The notes: generated from the letters alone by a model not told the origin. DNA of 64,000 nucleotides from Reticulitermes speratus (GCA_021186555.1 JAJKFL010000011.1:11432001-11496000); one strand, 5' to 3'. Positions 37,505 through 50,696 are shown, numbered from the stretch's first letter. A program made the numbers and translations.

Positions 37505-37729
37505 ATTTGAGGAAAACAAACTGAAATTTTTTGAGTTAATGCTTAATCTCGTTAAAGTAAGCTCTCTGAGTTCTGGTACATATGGTGCAAAATATTGACA
37601 TCTGAAGTATTAAACATGGATCTCAATTCAGTGACGTCATGTTTCGCACAAGACATGTTTCCTGTCATTTTTGTTACTTCCTTACTGAAATGTAGTTGTG
37701 TGTGTAATTTATTTCAATTTCGTTGGTGT

Positions 37730-38370
37730 TCAACAAAGGAATTTTATTGATTACGTTTGTGATATATTATGTTGAACAGAGTAATTTTATTGATCACTTT
37801 TGTGATGTACTATGTTGAGCAGAGTAATTTTATTGATCACTTTTGTGATATATTATGTTGAAGAGAGTAATTTTATTGATCATGTTTGTGATGTACTATG
37901 TTGAGCAGAGTAATTTTATTGATCACTTTTGTGATGTATTATGTTGAACAGAGTAATTTTATTGATCATGTTTGTGATGTACTATGTTGAGCAGAGTAAT
38001 TTTATTGATCACTTTTGTGATGTATTATGTTGAAGAGAGTAATTTTATTGATCATGTTTGTGATGAACTATGTTGAGCAGAGTAATTTTATTGATCACTT
38101 TTGTGTTGTACTATGTTGAGCAGCGTAATTTTATTGATCACTTTTGTGATGTATTATGTTGAAGAGAGTAATTTTATTGATCACGTTTATGATGTATTAT
38201 GTTGAGGAGAGTAATTTTATTGATCACGTTTGTGATGTATTACGTTCAACAGAGTAATTTTGTAGATCACGTTTGTGATGTTTCATGTTCTGCTGAGTAA
38301 TTTTATTGATCACTTTTATGATGTATCATGTTCAACAGAGTAATTCTGTTGATCACGTTTGTGATGTGTT
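37730..38370. repeat. 43-bp tandem array downstream of GR B
   Basis: About 14-15 units of GAGTAATTTTATTGATCACT, TTTGTGATGTACTATGTTGA, GCA, alternating in fine sequence. Each unit contains a dyad, ATCAC..TTT.GTGAT. It is present in fewer copies after gene C (48265-48690) and as about one unit after gene D (58740-58786). Confidence 0.95.
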
Positions 38371-39601
38371 ACTGAAATTTTCACTCAGATTAATAATAAT
38401 TAGTAAAACAGTACAGGCAATTTACGTATCGTAACATTGAAGCGCTTTCGCGTGGAAAAGCAATAAGTATTAAACATCTTGAGTGTGTCTGTATTCTTGC
38501 GTTATTTATGCGGCATGCAAAGCTCATGCTCCATATTATATTGTCATCTGTGGCCTGTTTGGCTCTACCATATTGTTCCTCAGTATCTCATAAACAGCAC
38601 GATTTTCGTAAAAAATACTTATTGAACATAAAATACGTGTTTTGATATTCTCTGCAACTTCTGTCTGAAACATTTATCGTTTTAAGAAGAATTCAGCGAG
38701 ATATTATCATAAATGTACATCGGTCTCCATGCAAGGTACCCGGTAATCTTGTCAGAATTTAATAAGACTTGTAGTTTTTCGACATATTTTCGAAAAAATT
38801 TTCGAATTTGAAATTGAATGGAAATCCGTCCATTGGTAGCCGAGTTGTTCCATGTGGACAGACACACAGATATAGAGACAGAGGGACGGACAGACATGAG
38901 GAAGCTATTGTCGCTTTTCGAAACTTTGCGAACGCGCCTAATTATTCTCTGCTTTTTGCTGTGGTGTGTGTAGCTGTCTAAATATTGTGTATCGTAGCAA
39001 GGACTCATTACAGACATAGAAATAGCAGCAGTTTGTGCAGTTTGTGTGGATGTTAAACAGAATTTGGCCAGAATATTATTTATTGCCATGTCCTTTCAAC
39101 ATAATGAGAAACGTCTATAAGGAACAGCGGTGTGCATGATATTGCAGACTGCTGGTATGGTCTGTATTTAACATGCAGACAAGCCTGTCCATAAAATACC
39201 AAGAAACTGCTGACTTGATATACGTGTGAGAAACATGTACAATAGCAATGAGGTCCGGTTTGTCCGGGGGAATATGATTGCAGTAGTAGTAGTATAGTAG
39301 TAGTAGTGTTGTTGTTGTTATTGTTGTAGCAATAGTAGTAATTTGTTTTCGTTGTTCGTTGTCAGACAAATCAGTAGTAAAGCTATCAGCAGAAACAACA
39401 ATAGCGCTATCGTTATAAACAGTAGTAACAATGTCAGCAGAATCAGTAACTATATTAACATAAACATAGTACGTTTTAATTATATTTGTAATAGCAATAT
39501 TTGCAGGTAACTTCAAAACTATGAAGAGAAATACAGGTATTTTTAACACTGGATAAAACCATCTGTGGTTTTGGGTAGGTAAGACAACCAAGCTCCTCTT
39601 G

Positions 39602-39640
39602 AAGGTTTATAATCATCATCATCATCATCATCATCATCAT
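39602..39640. repeat. (ATC)n microsatellite
   Basis: ATC trinucleotide run, repeated at 49908-49935 in the other duplicate. Confidence 0.95.
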
Positions 39641-39744
39641 GAACTTATACAGATGTAGCACAGCTGGGTCCTGCCCTGTGGAAACTCAATTTTTAAGATG
39701 TGTTGATCTGTCCGTCTTGTTTCCGGGCGACCTATTTTCGCGTT

Positions 39745-40113
39745 TGTAATAACTGTAGCTTTGTAATAATAAAGCTTTGTAATAACTGTAGCTTTGTAAT
39801 AATAAAGCTTTGTAATAACTGTAGCAACTGTAATAATAAAGCTTTGTAATAACTGTAGCAACTGAAATATTTAATAATAGCTTTGTAATAACGTGTAGCA
39901 ACTGTAATAATAAAGCTTTTAATAACTGTACCCTTGTAATAATAAAGCTTTGTAATAACTGTAGCAACTGTAATAATAAAGCTTTGTAATAACTGTAGCA
40001 ACTGTAATAATAAAGCTTTCTAATAACTGTAGCCTTGTAATAATAAAGCTTTGTAATAACTGTAGCAAGTGTAATAATAAAGCTTTGTAATAACTGTAGC
40101 AACTGTAATAATA
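39745..40113. repeat. 34-bp TAATAA-rich tandem array
   Basis: About 11 copies of AACTGTAATAATAAAGCTTT, GTAATAACTGTAGC. The right duplicate retains only about two copies (50036-50095), where the two duplicates diverge. Confidence 0.93.
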
Positions 40114-40246
40114 ATTATGGGATGGAGGATTGTCGGACCTAATTGGTTCTGGAAGAAACCCTCATGTTTTTAATGAGTTAAGACCCGATCACCAGGCTGG
40201 CTGGTCAGCTCATTCTAAGTAAATTTCTTCGAATGGTGTCGCCTGT

Positions 40247-40377
40247 ATTGGTTCCCATACACAACAAACACACACACACATACACACACGCACACACACA
40301 TACATACACACAAGCACACACACATACACACACGCACACACATACACACACACACATAACACACACGCACACAAATA
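40247..40377. repeat. (CA)n-rich microsatellite
   Basis: ACACACAC run with TACA and GCACA interruptions; its homologue lies at 54498-54590. Confidence 0.95.
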
Positions 40378-40477
40378 TGTATATCAGCAGAAGAAAGGCC
40401 CTTTCACGGAATGAACCGACAACCTCTGGCTCGTCATATGTTAGTTATTGCAAGTTAATAATATTTGGACGCCGATC

Positions 40478-40531
40478 CCAGTGGCCGTGCGGTCTAAGGC
40501 GTGGGTCTTCGGCCGCTCGCTTACTACATAT
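40478..40531 (+). mobile_element. SINE family 2, 3'-truncated by duplication breakpoint
   Basis: Carries the tRNA-like head (GTGGCCGTGCGGTCTAAGGC) and stops at CGCTCGCTTACTA, where an (ACAT)n repeat begins. The intact homologue at 54678-54938 continues past this point. The preceding AATAATATTTGGAC is the same target duplication that flanks the intact copy. Confidence 0.88.
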
Positions 40532-40772
40532 GTATACATGCATACACATACATACATGCATGCATGCATGCATACAACATACACACATACATACATATAC
40601 ACACATACATACATATGTATGCATGCATACACATACATACGTACATGCATGCATGCATACATACATACACACATACATACATATATACTTATACATACAT
40701 GCATGCATACATACATACATATATATGTATACATGCATACACATACATACATACATGCATGCATACATACAC
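40532..40772. repeat. (ACAT)n microsatellite left of the LINE
   Basis: CATACATA run with many ATGC interruptions, joining the LINE fragment directly at 40773. Confidence 0.95.
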
Positions 40773-43006
40773 AGAACGACAGGGAATTCACACAGCGGGA
40801 ACTAAAAGACATCCTAGAAAGAATAGATCCAAGGAAAACACCCGGAGAAGATGGTATCACGAGTAAGATCTTGCTTAAAGTATTTGAAAACTTTCCGAAA
40901 TATATGACGGCCATCTACAATAGCTGTCTAACACGAGGTACCTTTCCTACGCAATGGAAGAGAGCAACACTAGTACCCATAGTGAAACCAGGAAAAGAAA
41001 GAAGCTCAGAAGTTACAAAATTTCGCCGATCAGTTTATTGAACACAGGAGGGAAAGTCTTAGAGAAAGTATTAATCGATAGAATAAAGCATTATGCGTAC
41101 TCACGACACCTAATGAACGACAACCAATTCGGCTTTACCCCACAAAAAAGCACTACAGACGCCGCAATGACAGTTAAAGAATATGTAGAAGAAAACTTAA
41201 AGGGCGGTCAGTATCTAGTGTTGATAAGTCTCGATGTCCAGGGAGCCTTCGACGCGGCCTGGTGGCCAAGCATATTGAAGACCTTGAGGGAATTCAGTTG
41301 CCCAGGTAATTTGTATAATCTCGCAAGGAACTATTTCAGTCAGAGGTCTGCAGTCCTAACAGTTAACAATATTAAAATTGAGAAGAGTGCAAGCAAGGGT
41401 TGCCCCCAAGGATCCTGCTGCGGACCGGGATTTTGGAATTTACAATATAATTCTCTACTTAACTTAAAATACACAAGGCACACAAAAATTGTCGCGTTCG
41501 CCGACGATTTATTAGTAATAACGAAGGGTAGAAGCACCCTAGAGGCGGAAAATTACGCTAATGTTGAACTTAAGAAGATTGAAGCCTGGGCCAAGGACAA
41601 CAAAATTAGGTTTAACCAACAAAAAACGAAAGCCCTGCTGATAACCCGAAAGAAACACAAAGATGGAAAAAACATAAATATCTTTCTTAATAACAAGATA
41701 ATTGAGCAAACGGAAAGAATTAAGTATTTAGGAATAATTATCGACAAGAACTTCAACTTTAACGACCACATCCAGTATGTTACAGAGAGATCCACTAAAT
41801 TAGTACATGCTTTATCTAGATCAGCGAAACTTGACTGGGGACTCAAACATCAAGCCCTAAAGACAATATACAAAGGAGCAATCCTACACTGCCATCTACC
41901 ATGCTATCCTACCACTGCTATCCTACGCAGCACCGGTGTGGATAGAAGCACTAAACAGGAAATACAACTGTATGAAGTACATACGAGTGCAAAGATTAAT
42001 AAATATAAAAACAGCCAAAGCATTCCGCACCACATCCGCTGAAGCGCTCTGTGTCTTGACAGGTCTGACACCTATTATATTCAAACTACAGGAGATAGCC
42101 AAGGAGTACAAAATAGTAAAACAAAACTTAGAATGGAAAATAGACACCCCACTGGAGTACAAGAAATGGCCCCATCCAGCGGACAATCCAACAATACAGG
42201 AGGCCAACCCACGCGAGAATTATACGGTTGTAGCATATACGGACGGAAGCAGAACGGATCAAGGGGTAGGCTCTGGAATAGCAATCTTCGTCAGCAACGA
42301 ACTAGTACATCAACTACAACATAAATTAGACAAGCGGTGTTCTAACAACCAGGCGGAGCAGCTAGCAATCCTGAAGGCACTGGAAAAAATTGAGAGCATG
42401 GAACTAACGACAGGCAGCCAAAAAAAAGCAGCGATATACACAGACAGTAAAGTCACACTAGATTCACTACATAATGCTAAAAATCATAACCACATAATAG
42501 AAGCAATTAGAGAGAAATTAAGATTAGTAAGACTGCAAAAGTGGACAATAGAAGTAGGATGGGTTAAAGCTCACATAGGGATACAAGGGAACGAAATTGC
42601 AGCCCAACTTGCAAAAACGGCAACCACAAATGAAGAGCCAGAATGTTACAATATGATCCCAAAAAGTGCCGTCCGGAAAAAGGTAAGAGCAGAAAGCATA
42701 GAAAAATGGGAGAATGAGTGGTAAAACACTACGAAAGGAGAAGAGACAAAAAGATATTTTCCTACAGTTGCACAAAGACTTAAGCAAAGGATACCGCTGA
42801 CATCAAAACTCACTACAATGCTAACAGGACACGGAAGATTGAAGGCATACTACCATCGATTCCATATTATCGATGATTCAACCTGTCCCTGCAAAGGGGG
42901 AGAGCAAACAGTAGATCACATCTTATATGAATGTAATAAACTGAACGCCGAGAGAAAGAAATTAAGAGGAAACATAATTAGAAAGGAGGATCATGGCCAG
43001 GAATAA
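40773..43006 (+). pseudogene. Reverse transcriptase-RNase H polyprotein of the LINE, frameshifted
   Basis: Parts in order: RT N-terminus with KTPGEDGITSKILL (40840-40880); a one-base loss at about 41022 interrupting the FRPISLLN motif; catalytic motif A SLDVQGAFDAAWWP (about 41225-41270); KGCPQGSCCGPGFWN (about 41395-41440); motif C AFADDLLV (about 41495-41520); a second frameshift near 41905; then RNase H with YTDGS, NQAEQLAIL, YTDSK and VKAHIGIQGNE (42230-42600). The usual last acid of RNase H is replaced (NEIAAQLAK where NExAD is typical). One TAA at 42722 precedes a CPC..TVDHILYEC zinc knuckle. The endonuclease is missing. It cannot encode an active enzyme. Confidence 0.9.
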
Positions 43007-43235
43007 AATGCAATTAGTAGGAAAGTTTATCAAAGAATATTATAAATTTATTAATGCTATTGATTTAGAGAATTTTTAAGGTAAACATATTACTGTACAA
43101 CAATACTTAAGACACTGTAGTTTGTAACAAGATAGACAGCAGAATAATTGTAATCAACAGCACAATTTAAAAGTAAACCAAAACATGTAGTATTACTTAC
43201 TGTAATGGAACATGTTGATTGATAAATAAATAAAT
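40773..43235 (+). mobile_element. 5'-truncated LINE, probably R1 clade, inserted in (ACAT)n
   Basis: A truncated element beginning inside the RT domain and ending in a TAAATAAATAAATAAAAAAA tail. Simple ACAT repeats abut both ends. R1-clade elements of the Waldo type are known to target ACAY microsatellites, and the RT motif AFDAAWWP and the C-terminal CCHC-like knuckle fit R1-like elements. The RNase H domain is less typical of that clade, so clade assignment is provisional. The insertion separates the two duplicate units and is absent at 33040. Confidence 0.85.
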
Positions 43236-43474
43236 AAAAAAATTACATACACACATACATACATACATACATATACATACATATATACATATACATACAT
43301 ACATGCATGTATACGTACATACATACATAATACATATGTATACATGCATACACATACATACATGCATGCATGCATACATACATACACACATACATACATA
43401 TATACATATACATACATACATGCATGCATACGTACATACATACATACATACTCTCATACATACTCTCATACATA
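43236..43474. repeat. (ACAT)n microsatellite right of the LINE
   Basis: CATACATA run starting immediately after the LINE tail and ending at GATATCAGGCC, the left boundary of duplication unit 2. Confidence 0.95.
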
Positions 43475-43744
43475 CGATATCAGGCCATATTACCCACATG
43501 TGCCAGACAGGTTAAATAAACTAAGAAATGCTTTGAAATCCATCGCAACTGGTAAGAAATTTGAAGTAGGAGAATATAATGCAGTGATAGTGAAATGGAA
43601 GGAAACATATATAAAGCTGATTGTAAGATGTCATGTAAAGATTTGGAGGAGATTTTTTAAGACAGGCTGAGAAAAATTACAAAAATTAAGAGTGGCGATG
43701 GACGCTACTTTCCGAGGTGCAAAAGTGTCGCAGTAAACATTACA

Positions 43745-44310
43745 AGAATGCCTTAACAGAGAAGTCATAGTGAACAGTGGACAATGCCTTAACAGAGAGG
43801 TCATAGTGAACAGTGGACAATGCCTTAACAGAGAGGTCATAGTGAACAGTGGATAATGCCTTAACAGAGAGGTCTTAGTGAACAGTGGACAATTCAAAAG
43901 GAAGTGTCGCAGTAAAACATTACAAGAATGCCTTAACAGAGAGGTCATAGTGAACAGTGGACAATTCAAAAGTGTCGCAGTAAACATTACAAGAATACCT
44001 TAACAGAGAGGTCATAGTGAACAGTGGACAATTCAAATGTGTCGCAGTAAACATTACAAGAATACCTTAACAGAGAGGTCATAGTGAACAGTGGACAATT
44101 CAAAAGTGTCGCAGTAAACATTACAATGCCTTAACAGAGAGGTCATAGTGAACAGTGACAATTCAAAAGTGTCGCAGTAACATTACAGATGCCTTGCAGA
44201 GAGGTCATAGTGAACAGTGGACAATTCAAAAGTGTCGCAGTAAACATTACAAGAATGCCTTAACAGAGAGGTCATAGTGAACAGTGGACAATTCAAAAGG
44301 AAGCCCAAAA
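43745..44310. repeat. Composite 36/67-bp tandem array
   Basis: Three to four 36-bp units as in the left copy are followed by about six longer units. In these the 36-bp core is joined to AAAAGTGTCGCAGTAAACAT, TACAAGAAT. The longer unit incorporates unique sequence that in the left copy appears once, before the array. Confidence 0.9.
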
Positions 44311-44828
44311 CTTTCCTTCAACTCTTCGTAATTATTAGTAAAAGTAAAAGGACGTAAGCGGTGCCTGAAGAAGACAGAAACCTGCTTCCTGACGTGAAAC
44401 CCGCAAATATTTTATAAACATATAAACTTGTATTTGCATCGGTGTTTGTTTGACGACAGCCAAACACAAATACATACACTCGCACGCCTTCCTTATACGC
44501 GTATATGTTATTTTTAAAGGGGTGTATGTTTGAGGTGCATGTTGAAACTGCTTTATCTCAATGCCGGGAAATACACAAATTAGAGTATTGCTGCCCTTGG
44601 GATAGTAATGTTAAGAGACAAACATCCTGTCATTTCATTTGAACATTGCGTGACACTAGTTACACCTTACGCACGGACTGTGTACTTGAAACTCCCTAGT
44701 GGTGTTTTGTACAAATTTTTGTCTATAATTTTTTTAAATTACAGTTTATATTAAAGTCGAGTGACGTATTAAAAGCTGCATAAGTACTCTGTTCCAATTA
44801 GTTGACCCTCGTTACTTCGCGATATTTC

Positions 44829-44863
44829 AGTTAGTTGGTAAATAAACTCGGAAGAGACTCAGG
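44829..44863 (+). promoter_or_regulatory. Putative start and 35-nt first exon of GR C
   Basis: TTTCAGTTAGTTGG initiator-like sequence (A at 44829) and donor AGG/GTGAGT (44864). It is identical in layout to gene B and would splice to the acceptor at 46712. Confidence 0.55.
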
Positions 44864-46004
44864 GTGAGTTCGTCGTTATAATATAGAGTGTGTGTTCAGA
44901 AGCAGGCCTGTCACGGTGCGTAAGCGTGAAGCATCCAGTATTACGATAAACTGCTCCATTGATAACCTACAGGTGTGTTCCAACAAATCATAGCTGTTAC
45001 ACCTAACATATGTAAGTGCTGTATGTTTCCCAAAGCTTTCATGACAAATACATTGAAATGTCTCAGACAATCAGCAGCGTCAAAATTTTGTTCGAAACTA
45101 ATTATCCGGAAACCATCTCAGTCTCCATTGACGTGAATGGTGGAAACAGATGTGTGGGAATCGTCAGCTTTAACCCAATGTTGGTGTACCTGATCGTCCT
45201 GCTTTACTGATTATGGGCGTGTCCGGAGACGGTCTGACTGTACTTAATTTTTATATCTGATTACCACGCAGATTTGAGTCCAATAAGTAAGTAGGGAGAT
45301 GCAGCAAGAATAACCTAAAATGGTTGTGAACCTTTCTGAATCTCCCGGATGAAATGGTTACGCAGCCAAATTTCTGGATTACACTGCCACTCTTCTGTTT
45401 CTGGCACTTTGTTGCACTCAGTCTGCACTCTTCTGTTTCTGGCACTTTGTGCACTCAGTCTGCACTTTGTTTCTGGCACTTGTGCACTCAGTCTGCACCC
45501 CGCGAAATAAGGCTGGTCTTAAGTCATTGCAGCAGGTAGCACACGTTACACTGATTGATAATTTACCTGTTAGTACGCCTTGAAACTACCCACTTCATAA
45601 AGAAATCAAAATCATTGGCGATAATGTAGTCGCTTCAAAAGCTGTACGTATCACCGCTGTAGCAAATTAGAAAGTCATTCTGTTGACGGGGGCAGGGCAG
45701 GTAATGGTATGGAAGGAATGTTAAAATGAAAGACGTTATATTTGGTTGTGTACCTGATTTTACTGTATGTACTAATAAGAAGGTATAAACCCAAAACGTT
45801 ATGCGTAGTCACTAACAGTACACAAATTCCTAGTCATCGATTATAACCAAAAATCAACTTAAACTTGATCTTTCTTATCTGTTTTAATATTCAAATAGTG
45901 TGGAAAATAATTGCATATCATATTTTAATATTAATGTGCTTAATATGATTTATATAATTTAATAACTAATAAATTTTATATTATCTTCACCGTGCATTTT
46001 TAAC

Positions 46005-46284
46005 AAATCACAAATTACACACCAACGAAATCCATGATATTTTTTCCCTTTCTTAATCTTCAACCCCTACATATGTTTCAACCCTTACAGGGTCATCTTC
46101 AAGGGGCTCGTAGTCTACATTTACTTTGCAAACCATTGTTGGATATAACAATGGATGCAAAGTAAATGTAGACTACGAGCCCCCTGAAGATGAGCCTGTA
46201 GGGGTTGAAACATATGTAGGGGTTGAAGAATAAAAAGGTAAAAAAAATATAGTTGCATTTCGGTGGTGTGTAATTTGTGATTTA
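46005..46284. mobile_element. Foldback element in GR C intron
   Basis: Duplicate of the element at 35470-35747 with the same arm architecture and a few substitutions, at the same position relative to the gene. Confidence 0.9.
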
Positions 46285-46712
46285 ATAACTGATATTTGTC
46301 TATGGTCCTGTTTTTCTTCTCAGAAAAAAAGAATCATGTTAATATCGTTACTATGGTGCACCCATTTTCATGAAAATCTTGAGCAGGTGGCAATCTGCAT
46401 ACATCAGATCATCCTGGTGATTGTCAGTTGACAGCAGCATATAGGAGAATGTTATAATAAACAAATACCTTACAGAATTGATGTGTAATTTGTTGGTTTT
46501 TGGTGATACGTCATTTAACCGAAACTCGTTGCAACATAATCATTATGTTTGTGGTACTCGAGTCCCGTACTGATGCCATGCAGGCTCAGTAATTGACAGC
46601 GATGTTACACAACACATTTAAGATGCTTTAAACCGCATAAATCTATTTCATTTGGGACCAGTCAGTTTTTTACAACTTTTAATGTATTTCGTATGCACTT
46701 TTTTATTTTTAG

Positions 46713-48039
46713 TCACAAGGATTCTGTGGTAGAAAGGAACACGATTTGGCCATGTCCTGCATTTACGTCACCCTCAGCCCACTGTACTTCTTCTCCAAGG
46801 TACTGGGACTTGCGCCATATCCTCATGGGAAGACCGGAACTGCCATTCCGGATGTCACCAAAAACAGCCCTTCTGTTTTTTCCACTCTGCATAACTACAT
46901 TGTGTTTGTTTACATGTTGGCCTGGTTTATTTTTGACATGACCTGGCAGTCGATTTACATATACCCTAAGCTGTCGAGCAGAAAAGTTATTCCAATCGTA
47001 ATTCGACACAGCACCTTCACAGGTGCATGTCTGATAGCTCTGATCCTCTGTCACCGCGGCAGTCTTAGAAAATTTTGCTCCAAAATTGCATTGGTGACAA
47101 GGTTTTACTGGGCAAAAGTTCACAATCGCGTTACAAGAAGACGAGATTATTACTGATCATAGGTGTGTTGATGCTGTTAATTTCTTCGTGCTTAATAGCC
47201 CTCCCTGATATTATTGGACGAAGAATGGATTTAATATCGATAATGAGAATATCCGGCATTATTTTGGAGGAGCCATTCTTACAGTGACCATTGCACAGTA
47301 TTTCGTTTATATTTGGATACTAAAGAGCAGATTCAGCAATATAAACTCACATCTGTCGGCATTGATTGTTTGTGAAAATGAAAAAGAGCATTTGGACACG
47401 TTTGTCTTTATATTGCCTCGACAGAATAAGGTGGATAGTGCAGACTCAGTATTTTATGCAAATGGTGATCAGAGTATAAAAAATTCAGATTCTTTGGTCC
47501 CATCTCTAAAGAAAATGAGAAACGTACTGTTTCAGCATGACAGACGTTATATTCATGCTTTGCGTCAGACACATGGGATATTATGCGATGTAATTCAGAT
47601 GATAAATTCAGATTTTGGGCTTCAGATCCTGCTAATTATATCGTGTGCCTTTATATCCTTTGTCATGTTCACTTTCCTTGCTATGGATGCTGAACATGGC
47701 GCTAGCGTGGCTGACTGTAACGAGGAAGAGTCATGTGTCAGGGTTCTGATGAATTTCTGTTTTTCTTGCACTTGCATCATCAAGGTTATGTCCATCGCTG
47801 TGACCTGCCATGTGGCCAGTGCTGAGGCATCTCGAACGTCAACAGTTATTCAGAAATTACTCTCACAAGCACATGTCAGTTCCGACACGAATGCAGAACT
47901 TCAGTTGTTCTCGCAGCAACTGTGGAATATCGATACTAAGTTCACAGCTTTCGGATTCTTTGAACTGAACTTAAATCTGTTATGTAGCTTCGCTGGAACT
48001 GCCACTACGTATATTGTTGTGCTGCTTCAGTTGAAATGA
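46713..48039 (+). CDS. Gustatory receptor C, two single-base frameshifts
   Basis: Recent duplicate of gene B. The acceptor ends at 46712 and ATG at 46746 gives MSCIYVTLSPLYFFSKVLGL. One G is missing at about 47094 (GGTGACAAG versus GGTGGACAAG in B) and one T in a T run at about 47262-47265. Neither defect is shared with B. The remaining frame runs from 47284 to TGA at 48039 and keeps the AFGFFELNLNLLCSF and TYIVVLLQLK C terminus. Restoring both bases gives 431 residues. Substitutions relative to B are scattered, including Y/C and P/H replacements. Functional receptor with assembly errors or young pseudogene cannot be distinguished here. Confidence 0.85.
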
Positions 48040-48264
48040 ATTTGAAGAAAAGTAACTGAAAATTTTTGAGTTAATGCTTAATCTCGTTAAAGTAAGCTCT
48101 CTCAGTTCTGGTATACGTGGTGCAAAATATTGACATCTGAAGTATTAAACATCGATCTCAATTCAGTGACGTCATGTTTCGAACAAGACATGTTTCCTGT
48201 CATTTTTGTTACTTCCTTACTGTAATGTAGTTGCGTATGTAATTTATTTCAATTGCGTTGGTGT

Positions 48265-48690
48265 TCAACAGAGGAATTTTATTGATTACGTTTTGATATA
48301 TTAAGTTGAACAGATCATTCTATTGATCACTTTTGTGATGTGTTATGTTGAAGAGAGTAATTTTATTGATCACGTTTGCAATGTATTTTGCTGAACAGTG
48401 TAATTTTATTGGTCACGTTTGTGATGTGTTATGTTGAACAGAGTAATTTTATTGATCACGTTTATGATGTATTATGTTGAACACTGCAATTTTATTGATC
48501 ACGTTTGTGATGTGTTATGTTGAACAGAGTAATTTTATTGATCACGTTTATGATGTATGATGTTGAAGAGAGTAATTTTATTGATCACGTTTGTGATGTA
48601 TTACGTTCAACAGAGTAATTTTGTGGATCACGTTTGTGATGTATCATGTTCAACAGAGTAATTCTGTTGATCACGTTTGTGATGTGTTAC
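48265..48690. repeat. 43-bp tandem array downstream of GR C
   Basis: About 9-10 units homologous to 37730-38370, with fewer copies and a more regular ATCACGTTTGTGATG dyad. Confidence 0.93.
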
Positions 48691-50189
48691 TGTAATTTTC
48701 ACTCAGATTAATAATAATTAGTAAAACAGTACAGGCAATTTACGTATCGTAACATTGAAGTGCTTTCGCGTGGAAAAGCAATAAGTATTAAACATCTTGA
48801 GTGTGTCTGTATTCTTGCTTATTTATGCGGCATGCAAAGCTCATGCTCCATATTATATTGTCATCTGTGGCCTGTTTGGCTCTACCATATTGTTCCTCAG
48901 TATCTCATAAACAGCACGATTTTCGTAAAAAATACTTATTGAACATAAAATACGTGTTTTGATATTCTCTGCAACTTCTGTCTGAAACATTTATCGTTTT
49001 AAGAAGAATTCAGCGAGATATTATCATAAATGTACATCGGTCTCCATGCAAGGTACCCGGTAATCTTGTCAGAATTTAATAAGACTTGTAGTTTTTCGAC
49101 ATATTTTCGAAAAATTTTCGAATTTGAAATTGAATGGAAATCCGTCCATTGGTAGCCGAGTTGTTCCATGTGGACAGACACACAGATATAGAGACAGAGG
49201 GACGGACAGACATGAGGAAGCTATTGTCGCTTTTCGAAACTTTGCGAACGCGCCTAATTATTCTCTGCTTTTTGCTGTGGTGTGTGTAGCTGTCTAAATA
49301 TTGTGTGACGTAGCAAGGAATCATTACAGACATAGAAATAGCAGCAGTTTGTGCAGTTTTGTGGATGTTAAACAGAATTTGGCCAGAATATTATTTATTG
49401 CCATGTCCTTTCAACATAATGAGAAACGTCTATAAGGAACAGCGGTGTGCATGGTATTGCAGACTGCTGGTATGGTCTGTATTTAACATGCAGACAAGCC
49501 TGTCCATAAAATACCAAGAAACTGCTGACTTGATATGTACGTGTGAGAAACTGTACAATAGCAATGAGGTCCGTTTTCCGGGGGAATATGATTGCAGTAG
49601 TAGTAGTAGTGTTGTTATTGTTGTAGCAATAGTAGTAATTTATTTTTGTTGTTCGTTGTCAGACAAATCAGTAGTAAAGCTATCAGCAGAAACAACAATA
49701 GCGCTATCGTTATAATCAGTAGTAACAATGTCAGCAGAATCAGTAACTATATTAACATAACATAGTATGTTTTAATTATATTTGTAATAGCAATATTTGC
49801 AGGTAACTTCAAAACTATGAAGAGAAATACAGGTATTTTTAACACTGGATAAAACCATCTGTGGTTTTGGGGTTAGGTAAGACAACCAAGCTTCTCTTGA
49901 AGCTTTATAATCATCATCATCATCATCATCATCATGAACTTATACCGATGTAGCACAGCTGGGTCCTGTCCTGTGGAAACTCAATTTTTAAGATGTGTTG
50001 ATCTCTCCATCTTGTTTTCGGGCGACCTATGTCGCGTTTGTAATAACTGTAGCTTTGTAATAATAAAGCTTTGTAATAACTGTAGCTTTATAAATAAACA
50101 ATAAAGGTTAAACTGTACTAATAACTTGTGTACAATTTTTGGATTGTATGTAAAAGTGGTAAACAAATAGTAGTTGTAGTTGTAAGTAT

Positions 50190-50290
50190 AATGTACTCGT
50201 CCAGAGGAGTCCTACCAAGTGTGGTGTGTCGAAGCCTCGATAATGAGGAGGCCCTGGCCGACTAGGGGCTGTTGCGCCATTGGAAAAAAG
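50190..50290 (+). mobile_element. SINE family 2, 3' fragment
   Basis: TCGTCCAGAGGAGTCCTACC through GGCTGTTGCGCCATTGGAAA matches the last 100 bp of the SINE at 56678-56941. The tRNA head is missing. Confidence 0.8.
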
Positions 50291-50696
50291 TAACTCTAAT
50301 GTGGCATTACAGTTTTCCTGCGCTGAAAACAACGTGTACATTGCGATATTACTAAATATATTTCCGCCGAACATAATGATTCTTTATTGCGTATATCAAT
50401 AATGGTACATGTTTCTGTGCTCACGGCCCATAATCAGGCATAAAAATGCGTATCTAAAACACACGTATGTATGAAAGTTTAATGTTACTAATTTGTGAGC
50501 TCACAAATCAAAATTATTATTTGTTCGACGGCAGTATATTTAGTAATGTCACGACATAACGGGATGAACTACATTAAAAAATATACATTGCGACCTGCCG
50601 CCCTGAATATTGTCACACCTACATACACGTATATATAATTATTTTAAATCCAAAATAATATTCATTTTCTTTTGTCAGACATACGCTTATGTTGTT
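50291..50696. other. No gene recognised
   Basis: AT-rich sequence between two dispersed repeats. Confidence 0.4.

Larger units (their letters stand above)
33041..40531. repeat. Segmental duplication, left copy (contains GR B)
   Basis: Sequence from 33041 aligns to 43475 onward through the 36-bp array, promoter exon, foldback element, GR coding exon, 43-bp array and 34-bp array as far as about 50090, then again to 54350-54730. It ends inside a SINE at 40531, where an (ACAT)n repeat begins. The copies differ mainly by small indels and array copy number. Confidence 0.93.
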
